64,000 bases of DNA from Thermalbibacter longus (GCF_023806485.1 NZ_JAMSLR010000008.1:1-64000); one strand, 5' to 3'; shown: positions 56,455 through 63,978, numbered from the stretch's first letter. Numbers and translations are program-made. Notes: generated by a model from the letters alone, not told the origin.

Positions 56455-57162
56455 TCAGATCTCCAGCACGAGAAACGGCTGCTCTGGCTGGATTCGCCGC
56501 AGGAGGGGCAGGGCTACGTTGTAGACCGGGATTCCGCGTGCAGTTTCTCCATGCGGACAGCCATAGTGCGCGTGCCCGTGAAAGACCAGCGAGGCGTGGA
56601 AGCGATCGATCGGCTCGGCCAGCCGGGACGTTCCGAGGAACGGAATCAGATCTGGCGGCTCCCCTTCTACCGTCTGGCGCACCGGTGCATAGTGCAGGGC
56701 CACAACTTTGCGCGGCGTGCGCAGCCGTGCCAGGCTCTCTTCGAGTCGCAGCGCCTCCTCGATCGCCTCGTAGACGAATCGCTTGGTCATCTGCTCGCCC
56801 CACGGCTGGAGCAGGTACTCGCCGAATCCACCAGCGAATCCCTTCGCGCCGGCGAACCCGACGCCCTCGATCTCGTACGGCTGGTCGTCCAGCCAGTGCA
56901 CGCCGGCGCGCGCGAGGATCGCCCTGACTGCTTCTACCTGCCCTGACTCGTGATCGTGATTTCCCAGCACGGCCAGCACCGGGATCGTGGAGGTTCGTAA
57001 CTCCTCAGCCAGAAGCTCGGCTTGAGCAGGCAATCCGCGCTCCGTCAGATCACCACAGATCACCAGCACATCGGCCCGGCGAGAGAGGTCGCTCAGCAGC
57101 TCGCGGCAGACACCGATGGAGGATTCGTGCACGTGGAGATCCGCTGTTGCGGCGACACGCAT
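56455..57162 (-). CDS. metallophosphoesterase
   Basis: A 235-residue calcineurin-like phosphoesterase. Metal ligands lie in ADLHVHES, ICGDLTERG, VLGNHDHE, ALHYAP and FHGHAHYG, the complete DxH...GDxxx...GNHD/E...H...GHxH series. ATG 57162 has GGGAGGG upstream. The substrate is unknown. It is 17 bases behind the nucleotidyltransferase gene and forms a two-gene unit with it. Confidence 0.9.
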   Translation of the reverse strand: MRVAATADLHVHESSIGVCRELLSDLSRRADVLVICGDLTERGLPAQAELLAEELRTSTIPVLAVLGNHDHESGQVEAVRAILARAGVHWLDDQPYEIEGVGFAGAKGFAGGFGEYLLQPWGEQMTKRFVYEAIEEALRLEESLARLRTPRKVVALHYAPVRQTVEGEPPDLIPFLGTSRLAEPIDRFHASLVFHGHAHYGCPHGETARGIPVYNVALPLLRRIQPEQPFLVLEI

Positions 57163-57179
57163 CCTCGTTCCCTCCCTTG

Positions 57180-57926
57180 TCAGGAACTCAGAAGCTGAGC
57201 CCGGGCATCGCGAAAACCCCACTCCTGGACATCGATCTCGTATTCAGTCCTCGAGAGCAAGGTGCCCCGGCATACTGGCTCCGCCACCGGCTGGCTGACG
57301 AGCTGTTGATCCACCCGTCCGAGGAGTTCCCGCATTACCCAAGGGGGTATGCGCTCATGCTCGGAGGGGTAGACGAAACGGAAGTTCACGAGATGGGCCA
57401 GCAGGACCTCCCAGTGCGGTTCCAGCAGCGCAATCAGGTGAGACCAATCGATAGCCCGGCCGTGCTTCAGGATCAGATGGTGGATATCCGGGCCATCGTA
57501 GCGATCCCGCTCTTGAACGTAGGCTTTCGAGAGGATCATCTCCTCCACCGGTACGAGCCTCACCAGCGAGCCGAATACCCGGACAGCAGGAGCTCGTTGG
57601 AACCAGCGCTGGTTCACCGGGTGCAGGCCGTTCCCGGAATTGAAGAGCACATCGATCAGGAGATCGTGCCAGCGAGCCTTGGCGAGCCAAACCGGGTCGG
57701 TCAGCTCCACCTGCCAGCCAGCCGTCGCGAGCACCTCGAGCACTCGTTCGACCTCTGTGCGAGGGCAAAACAGATCGAGGTCCTTGGTCCAGCGCGAGAT
57801 CCCTACATACTCCCGCATGGCGTACGCCCCTCCGACCAGGAACGGTATCTCGCTCTCGATCAGGAGCTCGAGCGCTCTGCGGTAGTGCATCTCCGCGCGA
57901 GCGCCAGGCTCTCCGGTTGCGTGCAC
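57180..57926 (-). CDS. nucleotidyltransferase-like protein (DUF6036-type)
   Basis: A 248-residue protein. The active-site-like segment FLVGGAYAMREYVGISRWTKDLDLFC has the GGxA...R.T.DLD pattern of AbiEii/DUF6036-type nucleotidyltransferases. GTG 57926 follows GGGGGAAGAC; the longer upstream frame is low-complexity. Some relatives are toxins with antitoxin partners, but its neighbour here is a phosphoesterase, so a repair or RNA-end role is also possible. Confidence 0.75.
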   Translation of the reverse strand: MHATGEPGARAEMHYRRALELLIESEIPFLVGGAYAMREYVGISRWTKDLDLFCPRTEVERVLEVLATAGWQVELTDPVWLAKARWHDLLIDVLFNSGNGLHPVNQRWFQRAPAVRVFGSLVRLVPVEEMILSKAYVQERDRYDGPDIHHLILKHGRAIDWSHLIALLEPHWEVLLAHLVNFRFVYPSEHERIPPWVMRELLGRVDQQLVSQPVAEPVCRGTLLSRTEYEIDVQEWGFRDARAQLLSS

Positions 57927-58194
57927 GTCTTCCCCCTTCGCTTCTGGTATCTCCCTAGCAACTGGCTTCTCAGTATGCCTTATGTCTGGTGCGAGAGCAT
58001 CCTCGTCCGGCTCGCTCTCCCTCTCGCCCGGCTCGCACGAATCGGACGCGATCGTTATCCCGGCCATCGGGAGTACGCGTCTGCTGGTAAGCGGATCGCC
58101 GCTCGGGTAAGCTCATTTGTGTCGGAACCGGCGGGACTCCAGCCTTTTAGGCTGTTCGCGGGATCCACAGCCGCTTCGAGTCTGGGATCAGCAC

Positions 58195-58875
58195 GTGGTG
58201 TACGACTTCCACACCCACACGTTCTACAGTGATGGCGAACTCTCTCCGGTAGAGCTGGCACGGCGGGCGGTCGAGCGTGGCTACCGCGCCATTGCTCTGA
58301 CCGATCATGTCGCGGTGGGCGGGCTTCACGAGCTGGTTGGCAGGCTCCAGGCCGATCGCGAGCTGATCGAGCGCTTCTGGCCGATCCGTGTAGTCATCGG
58401 TGTAGAACTCACACACCTGCCGCCAGAAGCGCTCTTCGAGGCAGCCAATCTGGCCGGCGAGGCAGGCGCCGAGCTGATCGTCCTGCACGGCGAAACACTG
58501 GTGGAGCCAGTACTGGCCGGTACCGTGCGCGCCGGCATCACCACTGGCCTGATCGATGTGATCGCCCACCCGGGGCTGATCTCCGAGGAGGAGGTTCGGC
58601 TCGCGAAAGAATTCGATGTCTACCTCGAACTATGCGCGCGCTGCGGCCATGCGCTGACCAACGGCCACGTCGCCAAGCTGGCGCTCCAGCTCGGTGCGCG
58701 GCTACTCGTCAACAGCGACGCTCACGCTGCCGCCGACCTCTTGACCCCTGAGCGGCAGCGGCTCGTCGCGCTGGGGGCCGGCGTCGATGAAACGCTCCTT
58801 CCCGATCTCCTTGACAACTGGCCTGAAGAGCTCCTCCAGCGCGCGATCGAGCGTCGCGAGGCGTCTAGAGCATGA
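58195..58875 (+). CDS. PHP-domain phosphatase/phosphoesterase
   Basis: About 226 residues. It starts YDFHTHTFYSDGELSPVELARRAVERGYRAIALTDHV, the PHP metal site, with GVELTHLPP, VIAHPGLISEEE and LVNSDAHAA. It resembles histidinol phosphatase or trinuclear PHP phosphatases. GTG 58195 is chosen because no homology exists upstream. Its stop overlaps the start of polX, so the two PHP proteins are expressed together. Confidence 0.85.
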   Translation: MVYDFHTHTFYSDGELSPVELARRAVERGYRAIALTDHVAVGGLHELVGRLQADRELIERFWPIRVVIGVELTHLPPEALFEAANLAGEAGAELIVLHGETLVEPVLAGTVRAGITTGLIDVIAHPGLISEEEVRLAKEFDVYLELCARCGHALTNGHVAKLALQLGARLLVNSDAHAAADLLTPERQRLVALGAGVDETLLPDLLDNWPEELLQRAIERREASRA

Positions 58876-60536
58876 CCAATCGCGAGGTCGCCACACTGTT
58901 GCGGCACTACGCCGATCTCCTCGAGATTCAGGGGGAGAATCCCTTCCGCGTCCAGGCATATCTCCGCGCCGCCGAGGTCATCGATCGCCTCAGCACGCCA
59001 GTCGCACTGCTGGCTGCCGAGAACTCGCTCACCGCCATTCCTGGAATCGGGAGCGGGATCGCGGCTGCAATCGACGAGATCCTCGGGACCGGGCGGCTCA
59101 GCGCCCTGGATGCCCTGCAAGGCGAGCTTCCGGGCAGCCTGGTGACACTCCTCAACCTGCCAGGTATTGGCCCTAAGACCGTTGGACGCCTCTACCGCGA
59201 GCTCGGGATCGCGACCCTCGCAGACCTGGAGGAAGCAGCGCTCGCGGGACGAATACGCCAGCTAAAGGGTCTCGGCGCGAATGCTGAGCAGCGTATCCTC
59301 GAGGGCATCCGTTTCCTGCGCAGCGTGAGCCGTCGCTTTCTGCTCGGCGAGTTGCTGCCTATGGCCGAACGCCTGGCTTGCCAACTAGCCCAGCAGTTGG
59401 GCGCGGAGGTCGCCGTCGTGGGCAGTATCCGACGGATGCGCGAGACGGTCGGCAACATCAACCTCGTCGCCGGCGTTGCCGACCAGGCCGTGATCGTTCA
59501 CGCGCTCGGCTCGCTGCCGGAGATCATCGAGGTACACGAGCCGACTCCGGCCTTCGTTCCGGCGCTGTCCACGAACGGCGCCGAGGTGCAGGTCGTCGCG
59601 GCCACCCCCGAACGGTTCGGCACTGAGCTGGTCCGCTGGACCGGAAACTGGCAGCACGTCGAGGAACTGAGCGCGATTGCCGGCGGCGCGCTTCCGCTCG
59701 CGCCGACCGAGGAAGCGTGCTACCAGGCGCTGGGCTTGCCCTGGATCCCTCCCGAGCTTCGGGAGAACCGCGGCGAGCTGGATGCGGCTCTTCGAGGTCG
59801 TTTGCCACAGCTCATCACGCTGGAGGACGTCCAAGGAGACCTGCACACGCACACCACTTGGAGTGACGGGCGCGGCTCGATCCTGGAGATGGCTATGGCG
59901 GCGCGCGATCGCGGCTACCGGTATCTCGCCGTCGCCGACCACTCCGCCGGCCTCGGTGTGGCCCGGGGGCTAGATGCCGAGCGACTGCGCGAGCAGTGGC
60001 GAGAAATCGAGGCTGTGCAGGCACGCGTGCCCGCGATTCGGATCCTCCGCTCCTGCGAGGTCGAAGTTCGCCGCGACGGCTCGCTGGATCTGCCGGACGA
60101 GGTTCTGGCCGAGCTGGATCTCGTCGTGGCCTCGCTCCACGCCGGGCTGCGCCTGCCGAGGGATGAGCAAACCGAACGCATCATACGCGCTATCCGCCAC
60201 CCGCACGTCGATATCATCGCGCACCCGACCGGTCGGCTGATCGACCGGCGCCCCGGGGCCGACTACGACTGGGATCGCGTGTTCGCGGCGGCCCGCGAGG
60301 CAGGCAAAGCGCTGGAGATCAATTGTGGCCCGGAGCGCCTCGATCTCAATGATGAGCTGGCACGGCAGGCACTGGACGCTGGCGTGATGCTGGCGATCAA
60401 CTCCGACGCCCACGCGCCGGACGATTTCGCCTGGATGCGCTACGGGATCGGGAACGCGCGGCGAGCCTGGGCCAGACCTGACCAGGTACTCAATACCATG
60501 CCGCTCGAGGCGCTACTGTCCTGGCTTGCACGCTGA
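58872..60536 (+). CDS. polX: PolX-type protein with degenerate polymerase site and intact PHP domain
   Basis: A 554-residue family X polymerase-exonuclease. Helix-hairpin-helix motifs are TAIPGIGSGIAAAIDEIL and LPGIGPKTVGRLYREL. The palm motif reads GSIRRMRETVGNINLV: the usual DxD metal ligands are N195 and N197, and the third acidic position (xVDxR) is Q240 in EVQVVAA. So no polymerase metal ligand remains. The PHP nuclease domain is complete (DLHTHTTWSDG from His325, VADHSAG, CEVEV, HVDIIAHPTG, NSDAHAP). It is likely a nuclease or phosphoesterase with a DNA-binding polymerase remnant. Confidence 0.9.
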   Translation: MTNREVATLLRHYADLLEIQGENPFRVQAYLRAAEVIDRLSTPVALLAAENSLTAIPGIGSGIAAAIDEILGTGRLSALDALQGELPGSLVTLLNLPGIGPKTVGRLYRELGIATLADLEEAALAGRIRQLKGLGANAEQRILEGIRFLRSVSRRFLLGELLPMAERLACQLAQQLGAEVAVVGSIRRMRETVGNINLVAGVADQAVIVHALGSLPEIIEVHEPTPAFVPALSTNGAEVQVVAATPERFGTELVRWTGNWQHVEELSAIAGGALPLAPTEEACYQALGLPWIPPELRENRGELDAALRGRLPQLITLEDVQGDLHTHTTWSDGRGSILEMAMAARDRGYRYLAVADHSAGLGVARGLDAERLREQWREIEAVQARVPAIRILRSCEVEVRRDGSLDLPDEVLAELDLVVASLHAGLRLPRDEQTERIIRAIRHPHVDIIAHPTGRLIDRRPGADYDWDRVFAAAREAGKALEINCGPERLDLNDELARQALDAGVMLAINSDAHAPDDFAWMRYGIGNARRAWARPDQVLNTMPLEALLSWLAR

Positions 60537-60771
60537 GGTAGGCATACGCTCCGGAGCACTCAGCGCGCGTGAATCCTCCATTCACCGAGCACAGCAGCTA
60601 GCAAGTAGCGTAGCTTCCGGAACGACCCGCAGAGGACTCACCGTGTTTGCCGGCGAGAAGGCGAAGCGCACAGCGTGATCGATAGCCCAGGGCGCATGAT
60701 TCTGCTTTGGGTGACGGCGACGAGATCGTTCGCGCGATCCGGGCTGAAACCGGAGCCTGGCATCGGCGCGC

Positions 60772-60801
60772 TTGACACTGCTTGCGAGCACGGCCTATAC
60801 T
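60772..60801 (+). promoter_or_regulatory. promoter of the tRNA cluster
   Basis: TTGACA at 60772-60777 and TATACT at 60796-60801 are 18 bp apart, 27 bases before tRNA-Leu. It is the closest match to consensus in the window. The 292-bp gap before tRNA-Leu holds no gene I can support. Confidence 0.8.
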
Positions 60802-60828
60802 TTCTGATGCTGCCGGGAGGCAGCCTAT

Positions 60829-60915
60829 GCCGAGGTGGCGGAATAGGCAGACGCGCTACCTTGAGGGGGTAGTGCCCGAAAGGGCGTGGGGGTTCAAATC
60901 CCTTCCTCGGCACCA
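60829..60915 (+). tRNA. tRNA-Leu (GAG)
   Basis: An 87-nt class II tRNA with acceptor GCCGAGG/CCTCGGC, anticodon loop TTGAGGG (GAG), a long variable arm and an encoded CCA. Confidence 0.97.
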
Positions 60916-60928
60916 GGATCGTGTTCAT

Positions 60929-61001
60929 GGGCGATTAGCTCAGTTGGTAGAGCGCCACGTTTACACCGTGGAAGTCAGAGGTTCGAGTCCTCTATCGCCC
61001 A
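60929..61001 (+). tRNA. tRNA-Val (TAC)
   Basis: A 73-nt tRNA with acceptor GGGCGAT/ATCGCCC, anticodon stem CCACG/CGTGG and loop TTTACAC (TAC). The 3' CCA is not encoded (CGA follows the discriminator A). Confidence 0.97.
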
Positions 61002-61171
61002 CGAATGCGAGTCGCCCGGTGAGGATTGTGCCGAAGTCACTCGGTTGATCAGAGAATCGGCCACGCCGGGCACTTGTCGTGTCAGGGCTGGGTAGCTGGG
61101 CAAGCAGGGCGATTAGTCAAGTGCTCGAATCATGGCGCCCCGTGCTGGCTGCGCAGCCGCGATAGCTGAAG

Positions 61172-61223
61172 GGTCGGGTAGCTCAGTCGGTAGAGCACGT
61201 GACTGAAAATCCGCACCCGACGC
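61172..61223 (+). pseudogene. truncated tRNA-Phe-like remnant lacking variable and T arms
   Basis: Acceptor GGTCGGG (61172-61178), D-arm and a CTGAAAA anticodon loop (GAA) are followed directly by CGCACCCGAC, whose CCCGAC (61216-61221) still pairs with the acceptor. The variable loop and T-arm are absent. The junction falls in AAATC, a sequence shared by tRNA anticodon and T arms, so a microhomology deletion is likely. Confidence 0.75.
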
Positions 61224-61244
61224 ACTTCCGGCCCTCGATGGCCT

Positions 61245-61318
61245 GGCTGGGTAGCTCAGTCTGGTAGAGCAGCGGACTGAAAATCCGTGTGTCGGCGGTT
61301 CAAATCCGCCCCCAGCCA
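61245..61318 (+). tRNA. tRNA-Phe (GAA)
   Basis: A 74-nt tRNA with acceptor GGCTGGG/CCCAGCC, anticodon loop CTGAAAA (GAA) and T-arm GGCGG-TTCAAAT-CCGCC. CCA is not encoded. It marks the left edge of the accessory region and is a plausible integration target. Confidence 0.97.
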
Positions 61319-61319
61319 C

Positions 61320-61355
61320 CGGACACCACAGGCGGCCCGACTCCGCCGGTGTCCG
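61320..61355 (+). repeat. long hairpin directly after tRNA-Phe
   Basis: CGGACACC (61320-61327) pairs with GGTGTCCG (61348-61355), and inside it GGCGG pairs with CCGCC. No T-tract. It is the first of four consecutive hairpins up to 61468. Confidence 0.55.
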
Positions 61356-61367
61356 CGTCAGTCGCCG

Positions 61368-61396
61368 GCCCTGGCACCTCGCCAGGGCTCTTTCTC
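61368..61396 (+). terminator. rho-independent-type terminator of the tRNA cluster
   Basis: An 8-bp perfect stem, GCCCTGGC at 61368-61375 and GCCAGGGC at 61381-61388, loop ACCTC, followed by TCTTTCTC. It probably ends tRNA-Phe transcription. Confidence 0.65.
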
Positions 61397-61401
61397 CCAG
61401 T

Positions 61402-61468
61402 TGACAGCAGAATTCGACGCCGATTCTGCTGTCATTCCCCTGTCAGGCAATCCGACACCCGACAGGGG
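61402..61468. repeat. two consecutive dyads upstream of the HNH gene
   Basis: A 12-bp inverted repeat, TGACAGCAGAAT (61402-61413) and ATTCTGCTGTCA (61423-61434), is followed by CCCCTGTC (61437-61444) and GACAGGGG (61461-61468). Both contain the GACAG/CTGTC word that is enriched through this element. They may be operators or leader structures. Confidence 0.5.
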
Positions 61469-61516
61469 CAACGCTACGGCACGAGCCTTACTGCTGTCAA
61501 GAGGAAGGGAAGGCCG

Positions 61517-62050
61517 ATGCTGCCAGACGACCTTGCGGCGCTCTACGGCGAAGAGGGCTTAGGCCAGCGGCTGCTGTCTCGCGTCGTCTACGACCTTCGC
61601 CGGCCAGACCTTGAGCTTGGCCCCTGCTGGATATGGACAGGCGCGGTGACCAGTCGCGGCTACGGCTGTCTCACGCTGCAGCGCCGCAGCGGCCCCAGGC
61701 GGCTGAGCGTCCATCGCCTGGCCTTGGCCCTCTGGTCAGACTTCGATCTTGACGGCAGTCTTCAGGCGCTGCATCGCTGTGACCAGAAAGCCTGTATCAA
61801 TCCGCAGCACCTCTACGCCGGCACGCCGTCAGACAACATGGCCGATGCCTACGTCAGCGGCCTTCTCAAGCTGCCAGAGCGCCATGCCTCGCTCTTGAGT
61901 GAGGCTGAGGTCATCGACATCCTCAGGCTACTGCTGGACGGCTGTACGATGGCAGAGGTAGCCCGGCGCTACGGCGTCAGCCACGAGACGATCAGGGCTA
62001 TCCGTCATGGCCGGTCTTGGAAGCGTGTCCTTCAGCGCCAGCCGGCCTAG
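61517..62050 (+). CDS. HNH endonuclease with C-terminal helix-turn-helix
   Basis: A 177-residue phage-type HNH protein. CWIWTG and GYGCLTL precede the core VHRLALAL, LHRCDQKACINPQHLYAGTPSDNMADAY, which has the HNH zinc and catalytic residues (H, C, C, N, H). The C-terminal VIDILRLLLDGCTMAEVARRYGVSHETIRAIRHGRSW is a resolvase-like HTH. The ATG at 61517 follows GGAAGGGAAGG; the longer upstream frame runs into tRNA-Phe and is rejected. Such proteins are common in phages and mobile elements as nicking or homing nucleases. Confidence 0.88.
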   Translation: MLPDDLAALYGEEGLGQRLLSRVVYDLRRPDLELGPCWIWTGAVTSRGYGCLTLQRRSGPRRLSVHRLALALWSDFDLDGSLQALHRCDQKACINPQHLYAGTPSDNMADAYVSGLLKLPERHASLLSEAEVIDILRLLLDGCTMAEVARRYGVSHETIRAIRHGRSWKRVLQRQPA

Positions 62051-62057
62051 CAGCATG

Positions 62058-62085
62058 ACGACAGCCCGCCGAAGCGGGCTGTCGT
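62058..62085. terminator. 12-bp perfect hairpin after the HNH gene
   Basis: ACGACAGCCCGC (62058-62069) and GCGGGCTGTCGT (62074-62085) with loop CGAA. It is eight bases after the HNH stop. There is no strong T-tract, so termination is likely but not certain. Confidence 0.55.
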
Positions 62086-62134
62086 GACAACAGGACAGGG
62101 CTACTGCGTCACGCCGAGAGAACAGGCGGCGTCT

Positions 62135-62344
62135 CTAGATCGCTTGCGGCTGATACAGCCGGCGGCGAAGCGCCTTCGTGTCAAGCTCCAGCCGATCAGC
62201 CAGGGCAAAGGCCGTCTCATACGCCTTGGTCGCCAGGGTATAGGCGGCGTATAGCTCTTCGTCATACTCCGGTGAGCACTCGGTAGCGCCGATCAGGTCA
62301 TGCAGCGTCTGCAACAGCCGGTAAGCGTCTTCGTGAGTCATCAT
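62135..62344 (-). CDS. small hypothetical protein of the element
   Basis: A 69-residue helical protein starting MMTHEDAYRLLQTLHDLIGATE. AAAGGA lies just upstream of the double ATG at 62344/62341. No recognised family. Inverted CAGGACAGGGC repeats (62091-62101 and 62366-62376) flank it. The regular helix-forming sequence and the Shine-Dalgarno support coding. Confidence 0.55.
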   Translation of the reverse strand: MMTHEDAYRLLQTLHDLIGATECSPEYDEELYAAYTLATKAYETAFALADRLELDTKALRRRLYQPQAI

Positions 62345-62674
62345 GCATCCTTTCTGATGCCTCAGGCCCTGTCCTGTCGTCATGAGGAAGTGTACCAGAG
62401 AACCTTCTGGATGTCAAGAGTCTTTTTCGAGTACTTGTAGTGTGTAGACAACATTATCATCTTTACTGTAGTCAACAGTCACAGAAGAAGTCATCTTAGC
62501 GATGAAGACAGCCAGTATTCTGTTGTCAGATCGTGACAGTGAAGTTGTCTATCGGATGGACAGCCGCTGTCTGGCTGTGCTGTCCAAGGCAAAAAACGCC
62601 ATTTTCAAACCTGGGTTTTCCCATGCAGACGCGGAAAACGCGAAAAAAAACTAATCGAGTCGAATTCGTGGGAA

Positions 62675-62692
62675 TTTAGCTCAGAAGCTAAA
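62675..62692. repeat. 7-bp dyad in an AT-rich stretch
   Basis: TTTAGCT (62675-62681) and AGCTAAA (62686-62692) with loop CAGA, in the most AT-rich part of the non-coding region (about 62590-62720). An AT-rich stretch with dyads would suit an origin, but no iterons or initiator gene are seen. Confidence 0.4.
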
Positions 62693-62874
62693 AATCCTGA
62701 AAATTTCGTCGGGAAAGCTTCTGAGGGCCGCAGGTCACGAGCCTGCCGTCATCGGCTGAAGTTTTGACCTACTCTCCCCAGTCAAGCAGCCTAAGACGAA
62801 TTCGGACATTCGGCCAGATTTCGGCCATCGGCTATGTGGCCGAAATCCACCTCGCAGAACCCGCGTACAGACGC

Positions 62875-62890
62875 GGAATCTTAAGATTCC
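62875..62890. repeat. 16-bp perfect palindrome
   Basis: GGAATCTTAAGATTCC reads the same on both strands. CCGCGT-ACAG-ACGCGG overlaps its left side, and several TTCGGCCA/TGGCCGAA pairs lie nearby (62810-62960). Confidence 0.5.
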
Positions 62891-62948
62891 GGCCATTCGG
62901 CCACTTCGGCTTAAGAAGATACAAGCTGTAAATGGCCGAAAAGATTTA

Positions 62949-63001
62949 CTCGGTGAATCGGCGCTGTCATCGTGAGGCTTCACGTCATCCGATTCACCGA
63001 G
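62949..63001. repeat. nested 13-bp inverted repeat (cruciform-like)
   Basis: CTCGGTGAATCGG (62949-62961) and CCGATTCACCGAG (62989-63001) are perfect arms. Inside, CGTGA (62971-62975) pairs with TCACG (62980-62984). It is the largest dyad in the window and lies in non-coding DNA. Confidence 0.65.
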
Positions 63002-63195
63002 GCGAAGAAGTCTCTTGACTTGAGTCTAGCTTGATTAGTTGGACAGGGCTTGGTGATAGCAGGAGACTTCAGTCAAGTATGTTATCCCTGTCAGAGAAGA
63101 TAGCTACACGATTAGCGACTAGACAAGGCTGTGTCTAGTTGAAGACTAAGACCAAGATAGAAGACCTGTCAGAATAGCCAAGAGGACAACGTTTA

Positions 63196-63412
63196 CCGGC
63201 GTCGCTAGTTAAATTAAGCGACGCCGGCTTAGTCCAGAGACGAAGCCTTCGAGAAGACAGCCGAAGGAATCCTGAGGCTTCGATACCGGTGTCGCTGTCA
63301 TAATCTAGCGACACCGGGCTTCTTCCTGAGACGGCGAAGCGATAGAGACAGCCGCTGTCCTGAAGCCTGAGGCCTCGATGCCGGCGTCGCGAATCTCATA
63401 CAGCGACGCCGG
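63196..63412 (+). repeat. array of three hairpins spaced 90-95 bp apart, with covariation
   Basis: H1: CCGGCGTCGCT (63196-63206)/AGCGACGCCGG (63217-63227). H2: CCGGTGTCGCT (63286-63296)/AGCGACACCGG (63307-63317). H3: CCGGCGTCGC (63381-63390)/GCGACGCCGG (63403-63412). The loops differ, but the stem is kept; H2 changes one base on each arm so that pairing is preserved. Each is followed by a similar GGCTTC..TCC..GAGA sequence. No ORF covers them. Confidence 0.7.
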
Positions 63413-63499
63413 GCTTCATCCGGAGAAGACGACCACAGGAAGAAGCCGGATGCCGGCGTCTGTCATCCTGAGAATCCGCGTCTTGACGCGGAAGAAGCC

Positions 63500-63537
63500 T
63501 TGGGACGGCAAAAATTGTGGTATATATTAGAGGGGTC
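63500..63537 (+). promoter_or_regulatory. promoter repeat P1
   Basis: TTGGGA (63500-63505), 17 bp, TATATT (63523-63528), followed by AGAGGGGTC. The spacer holds AAAAATT and GGTA, shared with P2 and P3. Confidence 0.7.
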
Positions 63538-63671
63538 TCTTCCCGCCGGCATCCGGAAGACAGCCGCTGTCCTGACAGGCTGAGGCTGTAGCTGCGTCCT
63601 GACGCGGTTTCTGACCGGACATCTTGGCGCTGGCAACAGACCTGTTATCCAATAGGACTAGGCCGGCGACG

Positions 63672-63709
63672 TTGGGAGCGCAAAAATTGCGGTATATATT
63701 AGAGGGGTC
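63672..63709 (+). promoter_or_regulatory. promoter repeat P2
   Basis: TTGGGA (63672-63677), 17 bp, TATATT (63695-63700), then AGAGGGGTC. The spacer includes the near-dyad CGCAA-AAA-TTGCG. The initial transcript can fold GGGG with a downstream CCCC. Confidence 0.7.
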
Positions 63710-63831
63710 GTTTTCTATCCCCTACGTCGCCTCGGCGGCGTAGTCAACGCCGGCGTCTTCCCCCTGTCGCCTGCTCGGCCAGAGCGCCTGTCAGCCCTCG
63801 AACACTTCCGCATGACGACGCGGGAAAACGC

Positions 63832-63869
63832 TTGGGAACCCAAAAATTCCGGTATATATTAGAGGGGTC
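63832..63869 (+). promoter_or_regulatory. promoter repeat P3
   Basis: TTGGGA (63832-63837), 17 bp, TATATT (63855-63860), then AGAGGGGTC. GAGGG can pair with a CCCTC a few bases downstream. Confidence 0.7.
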
Positions 63870-63940
63870 TTTTCCTGCAGCCCTCCCGTGGCCGAGCTTG
63901 ACCGCCTGTCCACCTTGCCCATCCCGACGCTGAAGCCGGC

Positions 63941-63978
63941 GTGGGAGGGAATTATTTCCGGTATAGAGTAGAGGGGTC
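63941..63978 (+). promoter_or_regulatory. promoter repeat P4 (diverged)
   Basis: GTGGGA (63941-63946), 17 bp, TAGAGT (63964-63969), then AGAGGGGTC. The same spacing and downstream block as P1-P3, but weaker boxes. The region 62384-64000 contains no ORF that I can support apart from these elements. Confidence 0.6.

Noticed and set aside
60638-61319. Reading frames across the tRNA genes
   Set aside because: They translate tRNA sequence; the tRNA folds are complete.
62735-62983. Minus-strand 82-residue frame in the element
   Set aside because: It runs through the palindromes, has no ribosome-binding site and no protein-like periodicity.
63196-63412. Integron attC sites
   Set aside because: The hairpins lack the RYYYAAC/GTTRRRY ends and extrahelical bases, no cassette ORFs lie between them, and no integron integrase is present in the window.
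63500-63978. Phage T7-type single-subunit RNA polymerase promoters
   Set aside because: The repeats end in GGG like T7 promoters, but they show a regular -35 box, exactly 17 bp and a -10 box, so the host sigma70 reading is simpler. No phage polymerase gene is seen.
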